Shown: positions 1-24,297, counted from the first letter of the stretch. The stretch: 64,000 bases of DNA from Chrysogorgia sp. JL179-B06 (GCA_035772405.1 JAYKKM010000374.1:682001-746000); one strand, 5' to 3'. Notes: generated by a model not told the origin, from the sequence alone. Numbers and translations: made by a program.

Positions 1-1587
1 ATGTGCTCTTGCTTGCTGACGTTTTTGAGAACTTTAGAAAGACATGTCATCGCGAGTATAAATTAGACCCGTGTCATTATTTTACATCGCCCGGATTGGC
101 TTGGGATGCCATGTTAAAGATGACCGGAGTGGAACTCGAATTATTGTCCGACATCGACATGTTCCAGTTCGTAGAATTAGGTATGCGTGGTGGTGTGAGC
201 TACATATGCAACAGACATGGCGTGGCAAATAATAAGTACATGGAAGGGTATGACAAAAAGCGAGAGTCGAAGTATTTGATGTACCTTGACGCCAACAATT
301 TATATGGGTGGGCAATGAGTCGAAGTCTACCTACAGGTGGTTTTAAATGGTTGACTGAGAAAGAAATAAAAAAGGTTAATCTATGCGACTATCACAACAA
401 TAGTAAAAAAGGTTTACTGCTCGAGGTCGACTTGGAGTACCCAGCCCATTTGCATGACCTACACAACGATTACCCGTTGGCTCCCGAGAAGATGGAGATA
501 ACCGTTGACATGTTGTCGGAGTACTGCACGAAAATCAAAAATAAGTTTAACGTGAGTGTTGGTGGTGTGAAGAAGCTGGTGACTAATTTAATGGACAAAA
601 AAAAGTATGTGTGTCACTACGGAAATCTACAGTTGTACATGGATCTTGGATTAAAAATCAATAAGATTCACAGGGTCCTACAGTTTGACCAGTCTAAGTG
701 GCTAGGCAAGTACATCGACTTTAACACAGTCAAAAGAACCGCGGCTAAGAACACATTTGAGAAGGACTTCTTCAAGTTGATGAACAATAGTGTGTTCGGA
801 AAAAACGATGGAAAATTTGAGGAAGCGTGTGGACGTAAGATTAGTGACCACCGAGAAAAAATTAGAAAAGCTTGTCTCAAAGCCTACGTTCGTGTCTTGC
901 AAGATATTTAGCGAGAACTTAGTTGCTGTTCATAAAGTTAAAGAAACGCTGACACTAAATCGACCTGCGTATGTGGGTATGTGCATACTAGACTTGAGTA
1001 AAACGCTGATGTACAATTTCCACTACAATTATATCATGAAAAAGTACTCTAGCGACACCTGCAGATTGCACTTCACTGACACTGACAGTCTGTTGTACTC
1101 AATCAAAACTGACGACGTTTACTCCGACTTTATGATGGAGTGCGAAAAGTTCGACAATAGCGACTACCCTGCAGACAGCCCATTCTTTTTTAGAGAGAAT
1201 AAGAAAGTTATTGGGAAGATGAAGGACGAGTGCGCTGGAACGCCAATTGTCGAGTTCGTCGGGTTGCGCAGTAAAATGTACAGCTATTTAAAAGAGGGTG
1301 GAGGTGGCGGGAAAACCGCTAAAGGTATTAGAAAAAATATAATTAAAAAGGTAATCAGACACGAAGATTACAAAAGCGTGTTACTCGAGCAGAAACAGTT
1401 GCGACACATAATGAAGACCATTAGAAGTGTCAAACATCAGATTGGTAGCTATGAAATTAATAAAGTATCGCTGTCCTGCTTTGACGACAAACGATACCTT
1501 TTAGAGAATGGTATTGACTCCTACGCGTATGGTCACAAAAACATTGTAGTGAGAGACACCATTGAAAACAGTGAGCAAACGGACTAA
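1..1587 (+). pseudogene. Protein-primed-type DNA polymerase B fragment (Polinton/Maverick or adintovirus-like)
   Basis: A family-B DNA polymerase of the organellar/viral type (DNA_pol_B_2), as carried by Polinton/Maverick elements and adintoviruses; it would replicate a linear element genome. The first open frame (3-911) holds the motif DANNLYGW (about 288-311) and the NNSVFGK motif near 780-803. The second (to 1587) holds DTDS, the catalytic metal-binding aspartates, near 1078-1089. The frames join at the A-run 800-805, where one extra A shifts the reading frame by +1. The 5' part lies outside the window, so the exonuclease domain is not seen. No capsid, integrase or terminal repeat is visible nearby, so this is probably a relic. 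The break could also be a homopolymer sequencing error. The family call is firm; the element type is inferred. Confidence 0.85.
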
Positions 1588-2328
1588 TTCGCAAAACGAC
1601 TGGCTATTTGTTAGCCAATATTGTTAGCCAATCAAAAGAGCACCATTTCGCTATCCATTTGGATAAACATCACCACTAGAATCAAAATCTGGTGGTTTTT
1701 TTTTCGCGCGTGAATTTGTGAGACAGCAGTAGTTTGTTGAAAAAAAATGTGAAAATGTTGAAACGACTATTTTTTAAATATGTGAAAATGTTGAAACGAC
1801 ACTTTCTTTTTTAAATATGTGAAAAATGTGAAACGACACATTCTATTTTTTAAAAAACATGCAAAAATATTGAAATGTCACATTATTAGCATATAAATCG
1901 AGTTTGTGGTCTTATTTGATGTATGTTGTAAATTTAGAATTACCGAAATGACATCGAACTTTGGGGGGGTTTGGGATTTGGTGAAATTTGGTAATGTTTT
2001 GGTGATTATATTCGCGTTCAACATTGAATGTGTAAAAATTGGGCTCGTACCCCCACTCTCTATACTACTAGGAGATCAATAATTTTTTTTAAATAAAGTT
2101 GTTTTTTAGTAATGTACTGTTATATATTATATGTTATCCCGATAAACTACAATATTTTGTTTCCTAGGGAGCTCCGTAAATACGAAAGATTCAGTTGTCT
2201 TTTTAAGAAATCACGCTTCTTGAAAATGGATTACATGCTTGACCTTGTATTATCATGACGATAAAGCGCGTTTAAGTTTCATGTCACGACTTGTTGCGCC
2301 TCCCCTGCAGTGGTTAATCAAGTGATAC
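1588..2328. other. Intergenic stretch with a short tandem repeat
   Basis: No gene seen. At 1741-1881 an AT-rich unit built on 'gtgaaaatgttgaaacgac' occurs four times with a 32-43 bp period, the last copy decayed. The remainder is the 3' flank of the polymerase fragment and the 5' flank of the next gene. Confidence 0.5.
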
Positions 2329-2365
2329 TATAAAGATAAATGCTGTTTCATCTAGTTCAGTTCAG
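2329..2365 (+). promoter_or_regulatory. Putative TATA box and initiator of the eight-exon secreted gene
   Basis: TATAAAG at 2329-2335 is followed about 27-30 bases later by two TCAGT-type initiator matches in 'ttcagttcagt'. The first ATG in a good signal-peptide frame is at 2405, giving a short 5' UTR. Spacing fits a TATA/Inr core promoter; no start-site data are available. Confidence 0.5.
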
Positions 2366-2404
2366 TCGGTAAGAGGTTCGTGTCAGCTTAACTTCGCTGT
2401 AGAA

Positions 2405-14483
<12,079 letters not shown>

Positions 14484-15235
14484 TTTGATATTATGTGTTG
14501 GTATTGTTAACAATAAGATGTTTACAGGTGTTCGGACGTATTTCGATTTGCAGACCTTATATCCGTTGCTAAGGAAGCTTAGAATTAACGAATTTGCCAT
14601 AGAATTTCAAAGATTTAAGAATCCATCAAGACAGTCTGTATGTACTATATGAGGGAAAAACTCTTTCGTTTGGTAAAATGCTATATGATGACGTCATCGA
14701 AAAATAAAAATTCCTTCTTCGACGGTTTTTAAGTAAAATTAATTTTTCACACGCGATTAGTATCTGGACTGTTTGTCTTCCAAAAAGTACGTATGGATTT
14801 TAAGAATTTTTAAAAAGTAGCCAGGATATCGAATTTTCAAGGTGAATAAACACAATAAAATATCACTCTCCTCCGCAGAGGCTTCTTGCGCTTTTATTTG
14901 TAGTAATAATGTAATTCCGTGATGTAATATACTATAGCTGGGCTATTTGCTTGTATAAAATATTGATAACTTCATTTTTACTTAATTTATCAATAAATCC
15001 ATATGTACTTTTTTGTAGGAAGTAATTTAGGTTAGTTACATGACACTCATAAATGTAGCATAATGTGAAAAATGACGAAAATTACAGAGTGTTTGTGTTT
15101 GTCGATGACGTCAATGTGACGTCATCAAATTACATCACCAGACGAAAGAAGTTTAATAAATTTTTGAAGTATAATAATGTAGAAGTAGTATATATATATA
15201 TATATATATTGTGTGTGTGTATTAAAATTGTATTG
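14484..15235. other. Gap between the eight-exon gene and FReD gene A
   Basis: No first exon for gene A found: no ORF with signal peptide or transmembrane segment and a phase-1 donor. Two 'gacgtcatc' sites (about 14690 and 15118) may be ends of an old MITE. AATAAA-like signals occur near 14988. Confidence 0.35.
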
Positions 15236-15777
15236 TTTCTTTTGACTAATTTATTTTCAGTTACTCAACAAATTACAGAACTACAGAAGAAAGTAACACT
15301 TTTGGAATCAACAAATAGTGAGAAGTGTATTTTATTGTTTTTAAATTTAACCGGGAACACCTCGCATGTGTTTTACTGCTTCAACATTACTGTGGGATAA
15401 TGTGGATATGAATTTTGTTTTGGACTTGCTTTGAGTTAAGTGCTATTTCCAAAATATTACAAGAAGCACTGCAAATAAATGCTAATTTTCTCAACATCAA
15501 GGCCCACTATTTCTGATAACCAGATTTCTTTTTATCGTAAATATTAGCTGTTATGAACGCGGCGTTTTAAAACTGAATTCCCCAAATTTGAATCATGTCT
15601 TCCCATCGAACTTTTCGCGCTTAGATTTTAAGGTTTAAGTACCTGAATGACAACCTTAATTGAATTTGTTGTATATATATATAATATATATATTTTATAG
15701 TTTTTTTAATGTATTTTTAGCAGTTTTAATAACTTTTATATGTAAATGAAGGACACAATAATAATATTTGAAATAAT

Positions 15778-15814
<37 letters not shown>

Positions 15815-16640
15815 TGTTTCTTTTGATTAATTTATATTTCAGTTAATCAACAAATTACAGAACTGCAGAAGAAAGTAACACTTTTGGAATCAACAAATAG
15901 TGAGAAGTGTATTTTATTGTAATTTAATTTAACGGGGAACACTTCGCATGTGTTTTACTGCTTCAAAATTTACTGTGCAGGGATAAAGTTCATGTGGATA
16001 TGAATTTTGTTTTGGACTTGTTTTGAGTTAAGTGCTATTTCCAAAAGATTAGAAAAAGCACTGCAAATACATGCTCATTTCCTCAACATCAAGGCCCACT
16101 ATTTCTGACAAGCAGATTTCTGTTTATCGTAAATATTAGCTGTATGAACGCGGCATTTTAAAACTGAATTCCCCAGAATTTGAACACGTCATCCCATCGA
16201 TCTTTTCGCGCTTACATTTTAAGGTTTAAAGTTTATATATATATATAAACATCACAATCTGAAAGATGGGATCTGGGATATACCACACTGCTCTGAAACA
16301 CATATATCATCAAGAATTCTTACGTCATAATCCACTCTGTACTGCATATAAAATAGTTTTAAAACAGTTTATATATTATATAATTATGTTTCTTTTGACT
16401 AATTTATTTTCAGTTACTCAACAAATTACAGAACTACAGAAGAAAGTAACACTTTTGGAATCAACAAATAGTGAGAAGTGTATTTTATTGTTTTTAAATT
16501 TAACGGGAAACACCTCGCATGTGTTTTACTGCTTCAACATTACTGTGCAGGGATAAAGTTCATGTGGATATGAATTTTGTTTTGGACTTGTTTTGAGTTA
16601 ACTGCTATTTCCAAAAGATTACAAAAACCAAATCTCTGGT
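15236..16640 (+). repeat. Three tandem copies of a ~575-bp segment, each carrying a coiled-coil exon
   Basis: The segment runs from 'ttttgactaatttattttcag' through the 57-nt exon and 300 bases of following intron. Copies start near 15236, 15820 and 16388. Each contains 'gagaagtgtattttattg' after the donor. A fourth, older copy of the exon is at 17189-17245, separated by a Penelope-derived insert (about 16640-17180). Confidence 0.88.
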
Positions 16641-19170
16641 AATGTGGTAATCTTTTAGAAATAGCACTTAATTCAACAAGTCCAATCGCCTGGTCACATC
16701 CACGATGTGTATGCTCCAAAATAAAAAAAGCCGTCGAGCAAACTCTGAGCCGTCGAGCAAACTCTAAAATGGGGGCGTCCAGAAGCATAAAATACGAGAA
16801 TGAAAACGTTATTTCTCGAGTACAAGAGCAACTAGAGTTCTATTCTTACAGTCGATCAGCAAACAGACTGAGGGAGAGGGAGAAATGACATAATAATTGG
16901 ACATGTCATTTCTCCCTCTCCCTCAGTATGTTTGCTGATCGACTGTAAAAATAGCAAATGATTTAACTTTTCGCATCTCATTAATAATTATCAGTTTGTT
17001 TATCTCTCGTGCATTTTATTGGCTACTACTTTATACGTGTGACGCCCTTTTGGCATATATATAAGCCCTATTTATTTTATTTCATCTCGTCTTACTCTGA
17101 TGAAGGGCTCCGCTCGAAACGTCATTATTTCGTCACTAAAAATCTTGGCAGTTTACCACCTTTTTACTTTGCTATATGTATTTTTCAGTTACTCAACAAA
17201 TTACAGAATTACAGAAGAAAGTAACAATTTTGGAATTAACAAATAGTAAGTGAGAATCGTATTTTATTGTATTTTAATGTAACGGGAACACCTCGCATCT
17301 GTTTCACTGTCCCGTTGGCGTTTTCCCTGCATGAGTTTCTTACATAATACATTGTGTGTGTTATTTAATTGTTTTAATTTAATTGCACTTTTTGTGCAAT
17401 TTAGTTTGCCCAATAAAGTTTAAAAATCTGTCTTGTAGTGAAACATTTATTAGCCAATTTATTAGTTAAACTTCACCTATACTCTATTCTAGTTCATACT
17501 GGTTGCGATGATTTGTACAAAAAAGGAGAAAGAAAAGATGGTGTCTACAGAATTAACCCTGATGGTCTTGGAGCTTTCAATGTTAGGTGTGATATGTCGA
17601 CAAGTGGAGGAGGTTGGACTGTCTTTCAAAGACGAGTGGATGGAAGTATTGACTTTTATCTTGGATGGAACGAGTATAAGAAAGGATTTGGAGACTTAAA
17701 TGGCGAGTTCTGGCTTGGGCTTGATAAGATCCATCGATTGTCAAAAACTGGTCAAAATTCTTTGAGAGTTGATCTTGAAGATTTTCAAAACAACGCACGT
17801 TATGCTAATTACTCAACATTTGCAGTGGCAAGTGAAACAGAAAAATACAAGTTAACTGTTGGAGGTTATTCAGGTAATTAGTTACTCTTATTTCAACTTA
17901 ACTTGATAAGGAACCCAGTCACCCACTATTAGCATGACTTCATTTTAACGAAATCAAATAGTAAAGTTATTTCATCAAAGCTGGAGTTCAAGCGGAAATT
18001 CTGTAGCCATCTTTGGATAAACTAAGGAGTTTGCCTCAATTTTAGTTCACAAGTATGTAGTTCTACCTGCGTTATAAAATAAGAACTAGTTACATTTTTA
18101 CGAGACTAAGGGCTTCCGGCTTGGAATCGAATCCGCGATCTCTATAGGTTTCTAGACCAGCGGCCCAACACATTAATTGACCTATGGAAGCCTTTGGCGT
18201 AAGTTTTTTAACGTCGGTAAATGTAATTGGAAATAGTGAGTCGACATTTGAGATTTACATTCGATAATATACATGATATTCTACGTGGTTAATGTTAGAC
18301 TAATTTCTAAGTACATAAACAGGTTTTTACGAAGGGTGTGCACGTTCTAGTAATATAATAGACACGTATATTATGTATTTAGACTCGGTAATTAGAAATC
18401 TGTTTTCAGAATTAAAATCGAGTAAATATTGTCGGAGATTACCTTCAAAATCTACGTACGACGAAACGGCTTCAGTTTGCGATTTGTTATCTGTGCAGAT
18501 TACAGACCACACATACAGGGCGTGCGCGATCTGGGCCCTGGGGACAATGGATGGTGGCGAGGGGTTATTGCGGTACACGTATATCTAGTAGATTACAAGG
18601 CGTGCAGAAATCGTACTTAAAGTAAGAATGCATCTATGTTAACTAATTTGGCGATATGAATTAATTTAGCCAAGAAAATCGAAGATCAATTTTATGTATA
18701 TTAGGAGACTCCTTTTTTCTTCATAAATTATTAATATATTTAGTAAGTTAAATTTTAAATTAAATTAAATTATTTTTAAGTTAAATACTTTTACCTTTTG
18801 TTTTAACTGATTTTTGTATTTTTGAATTATCTATTTTATGTTAATGAGAAAAATTTGAGATTTTTATTGAACCCTTTTAGTCCTAATTTGATATTTTATT
18901 GCAGGAAATGCCGGTGATTCACTTTCTTCTCACAATGGGATGAAGTTTACTACTAAAGACGAGGATAATGACGTGTCGGGTTTAAACTGTGCTGTGAGTT
19001 TCAAAGGTGCCTGGTGGTATCATGGTAGCTGTCATAACTCCAACTTGAATGCTCGGTACTTACGTGGTCATCACAGCTCTCTTGCTGTTGGAGTAAACTG
19101 GCATCACTGGAAAGGATACTATTATTCATTAAAGAAGACCGAGATGAAAATCCGTCCTCGTTCATTTTAG
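15261..19170 (+). CDS. FReD gene A: coiled-coil exons plus fibrinogen-related domain (5' end not found)
   Basis: Exons: 15261-15317, 15843-15899, 16414-16470, 17189-17245 (each 57 nt, phase 1-1, encoding [19 protein letters not shown] or close variants), then FReD exons 17493-17873 and 18905-19170. All splice in frame. The FReD shows [37 protein letters not shown], the calcium-site motif KDEDND, NCA, GAWWY and SCHNSNLN, so all usual cysteines and the pocket His are present. Known FReDs bind acetylated sugars; the ligand here is unknown. Unlike genes B and C no membrane-anchor exon is seen upstream. Either the first exon is cryptic or missing, or this is a fusion with the preceding gene, which I think unlikely because its last exon stops in phase 0. 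The number of coiled-coil exons used is unknown. Confidence 0.75.
16848..16946. repeat. Hairpin with 43-bp arms
   Basis: Left arm 'acagtcgatcagcaaacag' and the complementary right arm (16904-16946) differ at one base. A related single arm is at 32030-32075 beside another Penelope fragment, so this is probably part of the Penelope terminal region. Confidence 0.88.
17085..17150 (+). ncRNA. Putative hammerhead ribozyme (Penelope-type)
   Basis: CTGATGA (17097-17103), a GGGC/GCTC stem II, GAAA (17116-17119), then a tiny stem III (CG..CG) and GTC (17132-17134) in the order of a type I hammerhead core. Penelope-like elements are known to carry such ribozymes. Stem I is weak in my reading. Confidence 0.55.
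18111..18192 (-). repeat. tRNA-derived SINE head in the FReD A intron
   Basis: On the minus strand it opens GGCTTCC and closes GGAAGCC (7-bp acceptor-like pairing), with B box GGATTCGATTCC and anticodon-like loop CTAGAAA. The D-arm is degenerate, so it is not a working tRNA. The same copy lies in the FReD C intron (61508-61591), so it predates that duplication. Confidence 0.6.
18300..18565 (+). repeat. Interspersed repeat R (about 260 bp)
   Basis: Starts near 'aatttctaagtacataaac' and ends near 'cgatttgttatctgtgcag'. Other copies: minus strand 28155-28390 and 45690-45900, plus strand 48970-49035 (partial), and 61690-62440 (split by an insertion). Family not recognised. Confidence 0.7.
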
Positions 19171-19515
19171 TTGGGATATTTTTTTTGACATCAGAATGTC
19201 GTTATTAGAGAAAAGAAAACAAGGATCCTGTATTTGTCCTTATCATTGTCAATGTTGTGAACATAAAGTTAAAGAAACTTTCATTTCTTTTTGTTATTAA
19301 TCTAGTGTCTAAACTTAATAATTTGTTTTAGTTGGAACTGGTATTTTAGTTTACATCCAAATGTCGTTATTATAAACTTTTCATATCTCTTTGTTATTAA
19401 TCTAGTATCTAAACTTAATAATTTGTTTTAGTTGGAACTGGTATTTTAGTTTACATCCAAATGTCATTATTATAAACTTTTCATTTCTCTTCATTATTAA
19501 TCTAGTATCTAAACT
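19171..19515 (+). repeat. FReD A 3' end and about two satellite monomers
   Basis: After the stop, the 3' UTR-like sequence runs into two to three copies of the 100-bp satellite unit ('ttggaactggtattttagtt') seen in full at 34160-39600. Confidence 0.85.
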
Positions 19516-20007
19516 AGACAGTTTTAAAAGCGCCATGTCTAAGCGCATGATCATAATTAAATTGTTTGAGTTGATCAACTGGGGTTCACTGTGGGTGTAG
19601 GGAAAACATGGCCGCCCTATCTATGGCCCACCTGTTTTTCCTTCAATTTTGTTGGTTTTATGTGTTCCATATTTCCCAAGAAGATATATTAGGGTTGTTA
19701 GAATATATTTCACCATAAAAATCTAAATCTAGTTACAAGCCGTTTTCTTTGTAGCCGGAAGCTCTCCGCGCACTCGCGATTACAGAGAGGTTTAAAATTG
19801 CTGCCGATAAACAACCAAAATAACCTGGCGCCATTTTTTCCCGCTGACATTTTAAACGTATGCATATGTTTACACTACTACGCTGCGTTAAATTTGCCGT
19901 AGCGTAGTGATTTACATCCGGAGTGCTTGGCGTAGTGACTATACGCGACGGCAAACCACTCCGGATTAGGCAGGTACAGTGTAAACAACTAAAGTGTAAA
20001 CCTGGCC
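19516..20007. other. Gap: one probable MITE
   Basis: About 19868-20000 begins 'gtttacactactacgc' and ends 'cagtgtaaac', with inverted 'gtgatttacatccggagtg' and 'cactccggatta' inside. Nothing else recognised. Confidence 0.45.
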
Positions 20008-20488
20008 TTAAAGTGCCCCTAAATTCAACATTTTTTATTGTCTTATTTGGAAGAACTTTTAAAATGATAAAGTAACTTCTTTTGAAGATTTTCACTTCTT
20101 CGCTTTCTTTGTGAGATATATCAGTTTGTTTGATATGCAAATATCTGGAATTTCGTCACACATGCATAATGAGTTATCAGAGAATGTTATATATCTTTGC
20201 GTTCATGAAATAAAAACACTAAAGTGTGAATAACACGTGTGTGCGTTTCTTCCAGAACACCAAACTTCTTGATTTTAAAGGATTTCGTTCGAGAATGAAA
20301 GAGATACACACATTTCTTCAATAAGTCATGCGTGCGTGACGAAATTCCATACATTTGCATATCAAACAAACTGATATATCACAAAAAAAAAGCAAAGAAA
20401 CGAAAATCTTCAAAAGAAGTTACTTTATCATTTTAAAAGTTCTTCCAAACAAGACAATTAAATATTTCGAGGTTATAGGGCACTTTAA
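20008..20488. mobile_element. Foldback MITE with TTAAAGTGCCC ends
   Basis: Inverted arms of about 140 bp (20008-20160 and 20330-20488), sharing 'gataaagtaacttcttttga' as a marker, and termini TTAAAGTGCCC and GGGCACTTTAA. Confidence 0.88.
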
Positions 20489-21466
20489 GTCCTAAAACAT
20501 GTGCTGCGAGTGTTTTGAACAGCTTCAAAAACGAACCTCGTGGGACTTCCAACAATAGTGTTAATTCATTCAATTTCGAGACCTGTCAGCAATTTGACGA
20601 AAATTTGAATGTCGTTGTTTTTGCTGCAGAAGAATAAAATTCTACAACAGTCAACACTTAGAAATGGTTCGAATGGAACAAGTCAGGAACCTGTTTTGTC
20701 GAGAAAGGTTTTCTGCCTTTATTTATCACACTATTTTAACGAAGAGCATATGGATAAATCAAGAGGCTTCAAGTAGCTTCGGTTTTGACTAAGAATCTCA
20801 CACCGAGGAAGGTACGCTTTCAAATTTGTCAGCAATGTTATAAAGTTATGATGTTCATGTATGTTTGTCTTGACTTATTCATTGTACATATTATATATCG
20901 TATCATATCGTTAGGTTTCTTGTTAGGTGGTTTTCTCTAGTAAATTCAAAAATATAGGCAGGATATAAGGCTTGAATATTTTTGCTTTCTCGTTGGAGTT
21001 CTCGTATTAGGATGACAATTTTATATAACATTTCATGTTCCTTATTTATATAAAGAATACTAATGATGGTAAACTAATTCAACTCCACATTCCCCTGGGA
21101 CAAATTTCAAAACCACCCCCAGGCTTCAAACATGACAATATTTTATCAGATATAAAGCGCCATACACGTGATTGATTTGCTCCACGTCATTGGATTACTT
21201 GCTTACGGATTCTCATTGAGGGAATTAATCTGGGATTTAATTATTGTTCTTCGTTGAGCAATGGTCATTCCCAATGCGCAGCTATAGAGAGATATCCACG
21301 CGGTCTAAATTGGGAAAAATCTGTGTTATTTTAACGGTAATTAAATACTTCGTATCCCGAACACTGCCGCGCTGAAAAAAACGAGAAAAGTGTCTTCAAA
21401 TTGCAGGAAATACAGTTTCAGAGAATTAAAAATTGAATACAAATGTTTTAATGCATGTCCATGTTT

Positions 21467-22214
21467 TTAAAGTGCACCTAACCCCAAAAATGATAATGCT
21501 ATGTTTGAAAGGGCACTTAAAATGATGAAGAATGGCACTAACAGTTCTTCGATATCTATTTTCGTTCTTGAGGTCATAACAGGCAAAGAACGTTGTTGCC
21601 ATTCGAAAATGTGTGTATATCTTCAAAGTTATCCAACGAAATTACATGAAACTTTGCACGTGGATGCATACCACCAAACTAAAGAACATGGTTCAAGTTA
21701 TGTTGTCACCATAGTAACAGATTAGCTTCCAAACCTCTCCGTTTCCATACATAAATCTTCATTTTCTGTCGTCGCAAGCAACGTTTTCGATTTCAAACTT
21801 GGGTATTGCATTAGAAAAGTTATTGCAAAAGTTATTGAGAACTGCCAATCTCAACATGTTCTGCATTTGAGAGAATACACATTATTTTGTTTTAGAGACT
21901 AGGAGGTCTGGAAGCTAATCTGTTACCATGGTGACAATATAACTTGAACCATGTTCTTTAGTTTGGTGGTATGTATCCACGTGCAAAGTTTCAAGTAATT
22001 TCGTTGGATAACTTTGAAGATATACACAAATTTTCGAATGGCAACAACGTTGTATGCCTGCTAGACGTCATCATGTGCCTCATTAACATATCACATATAA
22101 CTGAATACCTCAAGAACGAAAATAGATATCGAAGAACTGTTAGTGCCATTCTTCATAATTTTAAGTGCCCTTTCAAACATAGCATTATCATTTTTTGGGT
22201 TAGAGGCACTTTAA
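21467..22214. mobile_element. Foldback MITE, about 750 bp
   Basis: Ends TTAAAGTGCACC and AGGCACTTTAA. Arms share 'cgaagaactgttagtgccat' and 'cttccaaacctcc'-type inner sequence. The duplicate is at 42592-43386, so it inserted before the duplication. Confidence 0.88.
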
Positions 22215-23013
22215 CGATAAACGTGCATGTATAATAATACTTAGACCATACTTATTGGTAATTTGTGTTCTTCAGGGTTATGTATTAAATATTACTCCCA
22301 AATAAGTATGTATGCTGATGACGCTGTGACATAATTTTTCTGGTTCCGAGCTTTGTAAGATTGAAGAGATTAAACAGAGTGGAACAATGGGTAATAGACA
22401 ACAGGATGGTATTAAAGGTTCTTGTGTTTGGCATCAAACAAAAGCTTGCAAGTGTGTCATCTTTTAATGTTAAGATGCCCAGTTAGGCCATTGAACGGGT
22501 TTCCAAATTTAATTTCTTCTACCAAAAGGGAAAGCGCGAACGGACTAAATGTCCAATACGAGGCGTCACCCTCTTAGATTAAAATATATATATGTAAAAT
22601 ATGTTCTATGTCATAGAGGCTCTATGACAGGGACAGTATAGCGTACCAGTGTCCAAGTGCACGGTCAATCTATATCAAAAGTAGAAACAACTACACTAGA
22701 TAATATCTGTTTCACAAAGTTCTTAATTGACATAGAACTGCATGTGAAACTACTTGGATTGGCTAATTTGCAGACAAAGTTCCATAATTTGACTACGCGG
22801 TTCAAATATGAGACTTGGAAAGTTCTTGTTTTACAAAATGGAGTTTTAAGGTTGGCAAGGTTTTGGCTCAGCCTTGGTGTAGCCTTTAGAAACAAACGTA
22901 ACAAATTCGTAGACATTTAAGTCAGTATGCCCATGTAGGGACTTGAAGAAGAAAACTAGGTCTTTGAGTTCTCTATCGTAGCACAATGGAAGTAAGGCTC
23001 TTGTGTTTGGAAC

Positions 23014-23390
23014 ATTAGTTTTTGCGTTAAACTTTTAGTTTCGGAGATATAACGGCTCAAACATGCAAATTGTGCCATTTTTTTGAAAAAAGTAGCGCCA
23101 CCAAAATAACACACAGGGACCTGGATCCGAGGAACCCATCTTCAACAACAACTAGGCTGTTGTATAGGAGAGGACAGCTTCTTAAGAGTTTTTATTGAAA
23201 AATGCCCAAACGATGTGTCATGTGTCTTTACGATGTTACCTTGTCTGCTCGAATTGTAATATATTTTTATAAGTATTGAAACATAACACGTTCCTCGGAT
23301 CCAGTCTCCCGGCCTGCGCTACTTTTTTCACAAATTGTGACTTTGAGCCCTTATATCTCCGAAACTAAAAGTTTAACGCAAAAACTAATC
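23014..23390. mobile_element. Foldback MITE present only in unit 1
   Basis: Arms 'attagtttttgcgttaaac' and its complement (23014-23095 and 23325-23390). Unit 2 reads straight through at about 44125 ('gtgtttggaac'), giving an empty site. Confidence 0.8.
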
Positions 23391-23646
23391 TAGAACTTAT
23401 TAACTAACTTTTTATGCTCTATCCGAATCACCAAAAACCCATTTTGGGTTTATAAGCACTTTAAGGCATCCAAGTGTGTTGGTGAATTTTCCTTCACCAT
23501 AAATTCTTAGAACATGTAGTTTAATCGAGTGAAATGCCAAATATTACCTGTAAGATACCCAGAATCTTATCCAGGCATTACCACCACTTACCACTATATA
23601 TACAGAACTTGTGACTAGGCTCTTCGGCAATGCATTTTTGATTAGT

Positions 23647-24297
23647 ATGGCGGCCACTAAATTTTTCGCTCCGCTTTCTATTGCTTTTTTGGCAATTATG
23701 CTGAGCCGAAGAATGACAAATTCACCAATTCTCAGAAAAGGGATCGATGGCTTCGGACTGAACATCACTCTGGCGAGCCACAAGGCGATTTCAACAGGAT
23801 TTGAAGCGATTCATCGCCTACACGGATTTAATGGCTCGGCATCAAAATACACGTGTGGATCGAGAAGTCTTGGCCAGTTTTTACTCTCAACTTTACTTCT
23901 TAGTGGAGATGTTCAACTTAACCCAGGACCAAACTGGAAATACCCGTGTGGTGATTGCTCAAAACCCGTTAAAGTAAATCAGAAAGGCATACAATGTGAC
24001 AATTGTGATATCTGGTACCACATCAAATGTTGTGCGATGGGTGACGAGACGTATAACTTGCTGGCAAATTCATCTTGTGTTTGGTTGTGCTCACAGTGTG
24101 GTTTACCTAACTTTTCTGATTCCTTCTTTGATACATCATTAGACGTATTGTCGAACAACTCCTTCTCGTTACTGGCCTCTCTTTCAACTTCTTCCCCTGA
24201 ACTATCGCCAGCACCAGATCAAACTATTAAATACACAAAGTCAAAGACTGATCGTGATCAGTCTATCAAGCCAAAACGAAGTAAACTCAAAGTATGA
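23647..24297 (+). CDS. LINE ORF1: 2A-like peptide and PHD-type zinc finger
   Basis: The reading frame is open further upstream, but ATG at 23647 is the first in the element. About 216 aa. The N-terminus is hydrophobic (FFAPLSIAFLAIML). A 2A-like site, LLLSGDVQLNPGP (about 23899-23937), could cause ribosome skipping between G and P; the usual Glu is Gln here. A PHD-like finger follows: CGDC, CDNC, WYH, C and CSQC. Such 2A-plus-finger ORF1s are known in CR1/L2 elements of marine invertebrates. The stop TGA overlaps the ORF2 ATG as ATGA (24294-24297). Confidence 0.8.
   Translation: MAATKFFAPLSIAFLAIMLSRRMTNSPILRKGIDGFGLNITLASHKAISTGFEAIHRLHGFNGSASKYTCGSRSLGQFLLSTLLLSGDVQLNPGPNWKYPCGDCSKPVKVNQKGIQCDNCDIWYHIKCCAMGDETYNLLANSSCVWLCSQCGLPNFSDSFFDTSLDVLSNNSFSLLASLSTSSPELSPAPDQTIKYTKSKTDRDQSIKPKRSKLKV

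Larger units (their letters stand above)
20492..23630. repeat. Segmental duplication, unit 1 (partner 41548-44470)
   Basis: From 'tgctgcgagtgttttgaaca' to 'ctcttcggcaa' the sequence matches the partner with scattered substitutions and indels. After the LINE, similarity resumes (27318-27670 with 44477-44845; 28130-30030 with 45655-47880). Unit 1 is placed just after FReD A, unit 2 just after FReD B, so this is a tandem locus duplication. Confidence 0.9.

Noticed and set aside
19733..20140. 135-codon minus-strand open frame
   Set aside because: It spans two different MITEs and has no family resemblance.
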